A stretch of DNA of 64,000 nt, taken from Neonectria sp. B-13 (Eukaryota > Ascomycota > Sordariomycetes > Hypocreales > Nectriaceae). The position numbers were made by a program, and so were the translations under genes. The stretch covers positions 1,127,559 through 1,191,558 of the forward strand of contig NOKP01000014.1 in NCBI GenBank assembly GCA_002682825.1, written 5' to 3'. Under the pieces are notes generated by a model. That model saw nothing but the letters and a program-made list of their open reading frames with translations. It had not been told where the DNA came from and did no database searches. The stretch's first letter is position 1; every line of letters begins with the position of its first letter. Shown here one piece after another: positions 55,667 through 64,000 of this stretch.

Positions 55667-57169
55667 GATGAATCTTGTTCGAGAAGTGTAGCCTCGACAA
55701 AAAAAATTACTGCTGAGTTGAAGGGTGTACTGGGGTGATGATGCTGTGTCGACAACGGGAGCGATCTGTCGTCGAAATGAAGCCCAAACAAACAAACGAG
55801 GGTCAGGTTGAGGTCGAGATTAGACGATAAGTACTGAGCATTAGAAGGTTGTTTGTGAAAGGCAGGACCCGGGAACAAGGGCGGTGGTGACTGCCGAGTT
55901 TCGAAGCCCAAGCAAGCGAGTGAACTTGGGGGAGGACGGGTCGCAGGATCGTGCGATGGTGATGCCCAACGTTAGACGGACAGGAAAGTCGTCGAGAGAA
56001 AAACAGAGACCGAGGAAGGAGTCAGTCCGTCTGTTTACTTTGCGACCAGGGACCAAGAAGTTGGAATGCGGGCCGCGAGGGACAAAAAACGGTGGCGCGT
56101 CGGTTCCTGATTCGAGAGTCGAGGCAAGCCACGCGATGAGGATCCGAGCTAGGATCCTTTCTTTCCGGTGATGGCGATAGTAATCGAGCGAAGAGGTGAA
56201 ATTAAAACCCAATTCCCTCAAATAGACGAAGCCTCGGTTCGAAATCGATTGTCGGTCGGTGGAGTGAGCTGGTGTTGAGAGATGGTGAGAGCGAGCGAGT
56301 GTGTGGTGTGGTGCGGGCGCGCAAATGTTCCCCTGTTCCTTTTTTTCCCTGAGCGAGCCGGGAAGAGAGGTTGAGAGGTTTCTCGGACAGGCGTGTGCCG
56401 ATAAATACGTTAAAAAAAGATATTACTACTAAGAGCAAACAGGACAGGCAAAATTAACGAGGGCGGTGGGAATATTAAGAGTAGCACGCCCAGAAACGAC
56501 TGTAGGGGGGCTGTTAGGGTGAGTGACGGACGGGGTGGATGAGGGAGATGGGAGATGGGAGATGAGAGATTGCCAAAAGGAGAGGGAAAAGAAGGGGAGA
56601 GCCTAGTAGAGGAGAGCAGAGCCGAGGAGAGTGTGAGGCGAGGAGTTTCGCTCTTTCCCAAGATGGTATAGAGTTGGTTCGCCCGCAATGGAAAACTCCA
56701 CACGAGCCCACAGCCCACAGACCCAACACGAACCCACCCAGGGCCCGTCCTCCCAAGACTCGACTTCTCTCCGCGCAGTGCGGTAGGCTTACTGGCGTAG
56801 CAGCCCGGGTATCGGCGCCCTAGGCCGAGGACTCGAAAGGAGCCAAGGCCAAGGGCAGGCTTGCAAGGGGAGAGACAAAAGGAGCAGGGGAAAAGAAGGA
56901 ACCGAGAAGAGGAATAACTGGGTAATGGGATCAGCCCTGTCCAATGGTGCCCCCTGTCCGGATCCATGGGGGTGGGTAATTGTCCAAGATCTCTCCAGTC
57001 GGACTACGTGCTCCGTGCCGAAGCACTGTGAATCACTGAATCGCGATGGACCATGGACGACTCGAGCCGCGAGCGAGTGATGATGAGCGCACCAACGGCG
57101 CCAGGCGGGGATTCAGGCCAACATCTGCCCAGGCCTGGCGGAACTCCCCCCGGTTTTACGAAGTACGAT

Positions 57170-57215
57170 TCCAGTTCCCGGTTCCAGTTCTCAGTTCTCA
57201 GTTCCCAGTTCCCAG
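57170..57215. repeat. (TTCCAGTTC/TCAGTTC) imperfect repeat
   Basis: Six to seven imperfect copies of a 7-8-mer (CAGTTCT/CAGTTCC) in gene-free DNA. Confidence 0.75.
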
Positions 57216-58542
57216 AGCAGATTAATTGGTTGATCCATCATCCATGACAGGCAAGATGCACAGCCCATCCTTTCATAACGGTACGTACCTCGGGACGAAA
57301 TGAGAGACACGGGCAGTCCACGTTCAGGCGCACTCGAAAGGTGCAGTTTGCCGAAATGGGACACCCCGTTCATCCGCACCACACGAGATGATGGATTTCT
57401 CCTGCTTGGCACACACACGCACACACAATATCGAATTCTCCCTGTCTTCTTCTTCTTCTTCTCTGCCCATCGCCTGCTACTCCCACGTAACCGCCCAGCA
57501 GAAACATCCAGGGAAAGGCAGATTGCGTGGCGTCGTCACCCGCACAAGCCACAAATCCCCAAATCTCCATCAATCAACTGTCATCCGCCCGCCCATGGGA
57601 CCATCCTGGCACACCCAAACCCGCCCTCCCGCAGGACCCAGAATCCCACTGGAAAGGGCTGACCTTTTCCCACTCTTCTTTTCCATTCGCCAGATGCAGG
57701 ACGTCTCGGCACATCACGGCGCCCGTCAAGCTGCAACCTGGCACCATGCATTCCCAACCCGAACTATCGACGCAATGCAATGCGATGCGGCCCGCTCTCC
57801 AACCCAACATCAACTCATGTCATCCACAAGTTGGTTTTAACTTAAATCCATCAATTTATGAAGTGCATATCGCGGACAAGAGCCGCAAAGGAACCCCAAC
57901 GCCAGTCATTCAGCCATCCGTCCATCGCCATCTCACCTCGCACATACGTATTAATGCAAACATAATTAGATGTGCATCCCTTCATCTCATCTCTTCCCCC
58001 CTGTCAGCATGTCGCGTGACTAACCCCATCATCCCCAGGTCCTCACGCTCACTGACCAAAGTTCCAATTCTCTACTCCCCGCGTTATAAGTCAACTAATT
58101 ACTTCGTGCATGTACATTGACGTAAATCCCACCAAGAAGCTCCCCTAACTCAACCAAGGCCGAAACCGTAGATTACACCACCGATGGCGCATCATGCAAC
58201 GCCGTTAAACGCCTCATCTATTGTCCTCTTGGCACTCTCAGTCACGTCGCACAAAGATCCCAATCTCGTATTACCCAGGACCCCGTCCGTGTCAACTGCC
58301 ATCTGCACCTAGAACACAATAAACCAACTGCGCCTGTAAATACAGCAAACACTGACGCGATCTTTTATGGGTGTCTCACTGGTTCACTCTACTATTATCT
58401 ACTTACACACATACGTACACATGTACACCCACCCTCAGAAACAGCCCTCGGACCGGCCCTTTTATCCTTCTACCACAGGGTAGTTGGCCGCGAAGTCAAT
58501 ATCGGAGGTCCCCCCCATTCCCTTTCACCAGGGACCACGCAC

Positions 58543-58919
58543 TGTACAAGACCTGTACAAGTCAGTTCCCGTACCACAATTCACACGGTGCAGTTTAATA
58601 TATATACTGTACATATATATCCTCTCGCTCCTCTATCCGTCAAATATGTCATTTCCATCAGCCAGGAGTCACAATGTTGTGCACAAGATACTATCAAACC
58701 ATCGCGACCTTCGGTCAAGGTTTACTGCGCAGGTATCCAAACTTCCACCCATCAACCCGCCACAGGTACCCGAAACCCAGGTACCAGCCGTGTTGAGTTA
58801 CCTACGGTACTTGCAGTACATGCAGTACCTCGACGAAACCCGCCCAGTCCCCGTGTGGAGGTGACCCCCTGCGAGCCTGTGACTCTCCTCCTCGGTACCT
58901 GTTAGAGCCTCAAAGGTAC
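58543..58919. repeat. GTAC-dense patch
   Basis: Eleven GTAC tetramers in 377 bp, several as GGTACC or as a CAGTAC pair, against about 1.5 expected by chance. A second such patch lies at 63603-63823. Confidence 0.6.
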
Positions 58920-59857
58920 ATCATCAGCTTCCACGCTTTACCATACTCGTACTCAGAGCAGACGATGGCTGCGGCTAGGGACACCCCGGATTGTAGCCCT
59001 CACACAGACAAGTTGGAACCCTTAATTAATGCTGCGACGCCAACAAAGACAAAACCAAGCGTTTGGGGTATAACTATCACCGAACCTAATTCGAACAGTC
59101 TCCCCTCCCTTCGTTCCATAAAGAAAGAACAGAACAAGGTAACAAATAGAAAGCCCGTCTCTTGCTCCAGGCCCCGTTTCGTAACGCTTCGCTACCACAT
59201 CTCACCCAGGCAATTACAACAATGATTTCCAATACTGGCACCCGAGACCAAGTGGTCATCGACCAAACCAACCTCTCCCATCTGCAATTTATCCCGTGAC
59301 TAACGAACCCTTTCTCGATCCATCATTCACATCAAAATACCGTGTCCCCATTGAATACCGCCAGCCTTCGCAGGCAACCCCGTACAAGAGCCCCGCTGCA
59401 ACGATTGCTCATCGTCCATCCTTGTCACGTCGTACAGGATGCCAGTCGTAGTCCTCCAAAACCTCCCAGTCCCAAATCGTAGTAGAAATTCCGGCGATCC
59501 CTTTCCACCGTGTGCCTCGTCGTCAAAAAGAAGAAGAGAAACAGGAAGGGGTAAAAATTAAACAAGGTCCAAGGTGAAGAGTGTAAATAAAACGCCGACG
59601 TATCAGTTCTTCCGGTTTTTTTTTTGTGCTTTTCGCATGTTTTCGTGCCATTCGGTCGCACCGCTTCCTTGCGAAAGAGGCATCATGGCGTCATGAATGA
59701 GGTCGCGAACGCAGTCAGCTCGGCTTGGTAGCCATGCTGAGGATGCCACAGGGCAATGATGGACTTGTCATGTTCGTGACATAGCCTATCGCCCCTTCGA
59801 GTTGGCGAAGAGATCTGTCGTGGGGTTAGTCTGACCAGCGTTGTCGAGGCGCCGCTA

Positions 59858-61244
59858 CTAGCGGCCAAGTTTCGTGACCATACCCGGAAAATGCTCTTTG
59901 GCGTACTGTTCGCAAGCCTATGTGATCGCTAGTCAGTCGTGGGTTCATTCGAGTTGGGCTGGCGGTGTTCCGTACCTTGGCAGGCTTGCCGACCTTCTGG
60001 CCAATAACCTTCCACTTGTTGTTTTCGTACTCCTTGATGGCGTTCAACAACGCTTGGCTCTGATAGAGGGAAAGTCAGCAGGGTGGTTCAGGATAAGGGC
60101 CGGATAAATGTTACCTCGTCCTCAGCAAACTCGGCATAGTGCATGTCCTGTCATCAAGTTAGATGTCAACCTAGTTCCCTGTTCCTTCCAGCCGTAGCCA
60201 CATACCTTATACCAATGCTTCTTGACAGAACCCTCTGTCCTGGTGGGGAAGGTCTACAAGTTGTGTTAGCTTATTAAGCCCGTGTCTTGCAACATATCCA
60301 GCTCACCTTGGCTATCTCGGCCCAGCTGTTTCCCGCATCTCGCATCTGCTTGAGTCGCAGCTCCTCCTGTGGAGTCCAAGGGGTATTCGTCCTGCTCTTC
60401 TTGGCCGGAGGAGGCGCGATCGGCGCGGAGGCATCATCAGCTGGGGCCTGAGGTTGCTGAGGGGGGGCGTTTTGAGAGGCGTGAGGGACAGGAGGCGCAG
60501 CAGCAGGAGGCTGAACCTGAGAGGGAGGAACGGGAGCGGGCGGGGCCGTGGAGACCGGCGGCGGCGGAGCGGCGGATGGGGCGGGGCGCTTCCGCTGTCG
60601 ACCGGTCGGGGCTGGGGCGGGCGTCGGGGGCTGCTGCTGCTGTTGCTGCTGTTGTTGCGGGGGCCCGTTGGGAGGCTGCTGGGGGACGTTCATGGGCGGT
60701 TGGACGGGAGCAGGATGGTGTTGCTGCTGTTGTTGCGGTGCCATGTTGGGCTGGGGAGCGCCATAGGGAAACTCCATGCGCTCGTTGCGACGGGCCATAT
60801 CGGCCTGGTACGGATGAGGGTTGCTATCAGGGCAGGCCGGTTAGCAGACAGACTTGCCTCGACCGTGGGACGTAGCAGTCGGCATGGCATGGTGGCCGGT
60901 GGACCGAAGGTGTCCAAGAGGGATCTGCAGGGACAAGAGCAAAGGTAGCCCCAGGTCCCAACAGAACAACAACGACGACGAGACGTTATAAAGCATCCCC
61001 AGAGAGACCCGTCGGTGGTGATACAACGACATGAGTCCCAGCCGCCGAGGGGGGGATGTGCCAGGGATTTGGGGGGGTACATCGGGTACAAGAAGGACCC
61101 GGTGGTGCCGCAGACAAGTGGCAGAAGGTAGACGCGAGAGGTACAAGAGACAAGGAAACAATGTACTCACTGCATATCATTGGGCTGATGGGTGGAGTTG
61201 GAGTAGACGTACTCCGGCACGGGGCCGACCTGCCACTGCTGCAT
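59858..61244 (-). CDS. Myb/SANT-domain protein with poly-Gln N-terminus
   Basis: Predicted 271-aa protein from six exons: 61244-61171, 60823-60307, 60253-60206, 60147-60115, 60059-59976 and 59917-59858. All junctions keep frame; introns are 347, 53, 58, 55 and 58 bp. Residues 1-170 are low-complexity Pro/Gln-rich with two poly-Gln runs. Residues ~173-212 form a SANT/Myb repeat (PWTPQEELRLKQMRDAGNSW, then TRTEGSVKKHWY). Residues ~218-262 form a second, less canonical repeat (LLNAIKEYENNKWKVIGQKV, CEQYAKEHF). The protein ends 9 residues later. It is probably a nuclear DNA-binding regulator of the fungal Myb-like family. The first exon (MQQWQVGPVPEYVYSNS) is supported by phase and a stop upstream of the ATG, but less certain than the rest. 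Confidence 0.82.
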
Positions 61245-62050
61245 GTTCTGGAGTTGGTAGATGAAAAGTCAGCGGCAACGCCTTGCACGATGATGAAGAG
61301 AGAGTTGAGATGAGCCAAGATCGAGTCTCGAGATGACTGTGAGCTTGGTGAGGGGCGGGAAAGCAATGGTCACCAAAGCGAGGAGCGCCGGCCGGTCATG
61401 TATCTGCACGCGTGGGTCTGAAAAACGCGGGTTGGGAAGCGACGAATGTCGACGCGACCAGGGTCGTGAACTGGGAACCTCGAGCTGTAACTGTCGGTAT
61501 CGCGACGAGAAACGACACGGAGACGACAGCCACTGTTGTTGAAGCAGTATCAGGCGACAGTGACAGCGTTAAGCCAACAGGCAGCGATGAAAATCGCGAC
61601 CGCGCTCGTGGGTGGATGCCACGGCTGGTTTTGCGGGACAAAGACGATGACGATGAGTCGACGCGGGATCCTCAAGACGCGAGGTCAAGGCAACGCAAAC
61701 GCAATGGGAAAGGCGAAACGACAAGACGAGAGCAATACTTACGGGCAATGTAACTTGGGGTCAAAGTTGCATAAGACACATCCGACGGGGAGAGAACGTC
61801 TTGAGAACAACCGGGGCAAGTAACGCACGCCCTGGCTGCGGATGCTAGGGACAAGACAGATACACGAGCGTGGCCAGGCGGCGCGAGTGTGTGTCTGGGT
61901 ATTTGAGGGTCTGGGAGGGGGCTAGAGGGATTGACGTGAGTGCGCAGGCGTGGGAGGGGCGTGGGATCGGCGAATGATTTTGGCGGTAGCGTGTGGGGAT
62001 TGAGAGAGCTCGCGCGCTGCGGTTCCGGGGGGTTAGCCTGTTGCTGCTTC

Positions 62051-62071
62051 TGCTGTGCTGTGCTGTGCTGT
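62051..62071. repeat. (TGTGC)n microsatellite near the assembly gap
   Basis: Four copies of a TGTGC pentamer, 165 bp before the gap. Confidence 0.85.
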
Positions 62072-62234
62072 GTGGCGGCGCGGTGCGATGCTGAGCGGAG
62101 CGGAGTCCGAGGTGGTATTGGTGGTTATGCTGGATGATGACGACGTGCTGGCGCAGGACGAGGCAGGTCAGTATCTGGCCAAAGAGGAAACGTTTGGGAT
62201 GGGTTGCGACGTCGTGTTGCGCGCTGCTGGCATG

Positions 62235-62334
62235 NNNNNNNNNNNNNNNNNNNNNNNNNNNNNNNNNNNNNNNNNNNNNNNNNNNNNNNNNNNNNNNNNN
62301 NNNNNNNNNNNNNNNNNNNNNNNNNNNNNNNNNN
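62235..62334. other. Assembly gap (100 N)
   Basis: Exactly 100 undetermined bases, the conventional size for a gap of unknown length. Anything spanning it cannot be read. Confidence 0.99.
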
Positions 62335-63125
62335 GGGCGGGCTGGACTCGGCTGGGATGGAAATGGAGATGGAAATGGGCTCGGCTTAGCTGAGCTTGGC
62401 TTGGCAGACCGGTGGGAGAAAGAACGAGGGAGCTTGGGAAATGTGTGCGCGCGTGTGGGTGGATGTGTGAGATGCTCAAGATGGTTAGGGTGGTAGCGGC
62501 AGGGAACTTGCGACCAGTCCCAGCGGCAGAAGAAGACTTATTACTCACTCAAACTCACGAAGCGGGAGACGGGAGGCGGGAGGCGACGACGACACGACGC
62601 AGGACAAAAAAGCTAGGCGGGTTGACTGGCAGTTGTTTGCCGATCCAACGTTGGTAGCGTCGTGGTAGACGCGGCGAGCGACAGGACGATGGGTGGTTGG
62701 GTGGGGATTAGTGACGACGAATTGCAGTGCGGCCAGGCGAGAGGATAGACCGAGGACACAAATGGATGAGGAGACGGTGAGCGAATGGGTGGTTGAGAGC
62801 GAGGTGAGTGAGTGCCGTGCTTGCGTAGGCCTGCGTTTGTCCGGGCAGATGGGGCAAGGACGAGGGTGGAGGGTGAAGGGGGAATAGGAATTGCGGGTGG
62901 TGAATGGCTGTAGGTTCTGCTTGGGTGACTGTGTTGCTGCTGCTCGGACAGTCGGAATTGAGTGACCAGGTGGCGGGTGGCAAGCGACGCCAACAGTGAT
63001 AGCAGCAGGCGGCTGGATCGCGGATCTGGAGGTTTCGTCCAAGGGCCAGATGCAGTGGATCCTGGGTCCGGTCCAGTTCTGGGGAAGGAGAATGGGAGCG
63101 AAGTTGGTGACAGGACAGGGCCGAG

Positions 63126-63147
63126 AGACGAGACGAGACGAGACGAG
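63126..63147. repeat. (ACGAG)n microsatellite
   Basis: About four copies of the GAGAC/ACGAG pentamer, the same unit as at 38142-38170. Confidence 0.85.
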
Positions 63148-63602
63148 CAGTAGAGGGACGGGAGGAAGGGGAAACGGAACGGGCGACTTGAGGGCGACGA
63201 TGGATGGTACCTGTGGGCAAAGTAACTCGGGGCGGGCAGAACCTGGGAAGTCGCTGGGACCTGGGGGGAGGGGAAGGTGGTCGGTGGTCAAGGTGGTCGA
63301 TGTTTTGGCTGGAAGTCCTTTTTTTGGTGAAGGGGGGAGAAATGGGGGAGCGAGGTTTTGGGCACGGCGCGACAGAAGGCTACTGACCCGGTCTAAAAGT
63401 GGAGATGCGGGTCTCACTGCGAGGTGGGTTCGTACCGTGCAAGTATTTTGCGGCACGGTCCTTCTACCTGTTTCTACTGCTGCCGCGCACAGTGCCATCA
63501 CGCAAGAGCGGGGCTTCTAGCTGCCTGCCTGGGCGCACGGGCCATTGGAAACCTGCGAAACCTGGGAAAAAGCCTGGCCTTGAATGGGTGACAAACACAA
63601 GG

Positions 63603-63823
63603 TACCTCCAGCCCTCCCTGGTACGTACCGCTCGTACCCGCTGTACTTGCGCTCGTGGCCGCCCTTTGCGGCCAGCCCTCGGTCACTCGCAGACTCCCAC
63701 AGAGTCACAGAGTCCCAGCTTTTGTCCTTCCCCCAGCCGCTCGGGTCGCTTGGCGGCTTCGCTCTCCTCCAGCTTGGGCCACCATGGCAGGTACCGAGGT
63801 ACTTGCGGTACGTCCGGATGGTA
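63603..63823. repeat. GTAC-dense patch
   Basis: Nine GTAC tetramers within about 220 bp, many as GGTACC or GGTACG, against about one expected by chance. Confidence 0.6.
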
Positions 63824-64000
63824 CCATCATGTGGGAAAGCATCTGATGGCGGATGGTTGCAGTCGATGCATCTGATGAGAAACATGCTGTTGGACATGTC
63901 ACCAAATCACCCGAGCCACCGTTCCCCATCGCCCAGATCAGGGATCGCATGAAAGGAATTTTCACAAGAGCCGAGTCGTCGACCGATCCCGAGGGGGCTT

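Larger units (their letters stand above)
55667..59857. other. 4.2-kb spacer
   Basis: Promoter side of the Crh-type gene and 3' flank of the Myb-like gene. It contains a CAGTTC-type repeat at 57170-57215, a GTAC-dense patch at 58543-58919 and an AT run near 58599-58620. No gene seen. Confidence 0.6.
61245..64000. other. Upstream region of the Myb-like gene with assembly gap
   Basis: No supportable gene up to the window end. A 318-codon minus-strand frame at 62545-63501 is Pro/Ser-rich, lacks any domain and overlaps equally long frames, so I leave it out. It contains an assembly gap, two microsatellites and a GTAC-dense patch at 63603-63823. Confidence 0.5.

Noticed and set aside
62545..63501. 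318-codon minus-strand frame
   Set aside because: Pro/Ser/Thr-rich, no domain, overlaps several other open frames.

Overview
The window looks like nuclear DNA of a filamentous ascomycete (Pezizomycotina, most likely a Sordariomycete). Genes have short GT..AG introns (mostly 49-114 bp), pyrimidine-rich leaders and low density. Products include a Chs7 chitin-synthase chaperone, a Crh-type GH16 wall transglycosylase, a Pho85-type cyclin, a DUF3716 protein and a cytochrome P450. I support 19 protein-coding genes and recognise a family for 16 of them. I saw no tRNA, rRNA, CRISPR array or intact transposon. A 100-N assembly gap lies at 62235-62334. Exon structures were worked out by hand from splice sites, phase and protein continuity; none has been checked by alignment.

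Layout. 1-7271 is gene-free upstream DNA leading to a Clg1-like cyclin (7272-9507, +). CHS7 (11448-12525, +) follows, then a DUF3716 protein (16772-19631, +) preceded by 1.3 kb without a single ATG on its strand. 20573-33336 is the dense housekeeping core: DPB11/rad4 (-), DCN1 (+), mitoribosomal bS6m/MRP17 (-), an NDUFAF6-like complex I assembly factor (-) and RAD5 (+). Three of these five genes act in replication checkpoint, cullin neddylation and PCNA-ubiquitin damage tolerance; the other two are mitochondrial.

34203-39225 is a run of four genes I cannot name: a very basic 265-aa protein, a His-rich single-pass membrane protein, a second basic single-pass membrane protein convergent to it, and a 200-aa secreted six-cysteine protein. 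39226-42713 has no confident gene but ends in a gene-like reading frame broken by one TAG, in frame with the fungal kinase-like gene at 42714-43529 (+).

The right part is more accessory: a secreted lactonase-type propeller (44056-45240, -), an acyl-protein thioesterase-like hydrolase (47811-48644, +), an NmrA-like NAD(P)-binding protein (49132-49875, -), a P450 (50969-52726, -), a GPI-anchored Crh-type enzyme (54154-55666, -) and a two-repeat Myb/SANT protein with six exons (59858-61244, -). Large spacers between them carry microsatellites and GTAC-dense patches.

The best leads for something undescribed are the ATG-free leader of the DUF3716 gene, the broken reading frame before the kinase-like gene, the unnamed membrane/secreted gene group at 34-39 kb, the 99-codon in-frame extension after the MRP17 stop, and the 926-bp intron of DCN1.
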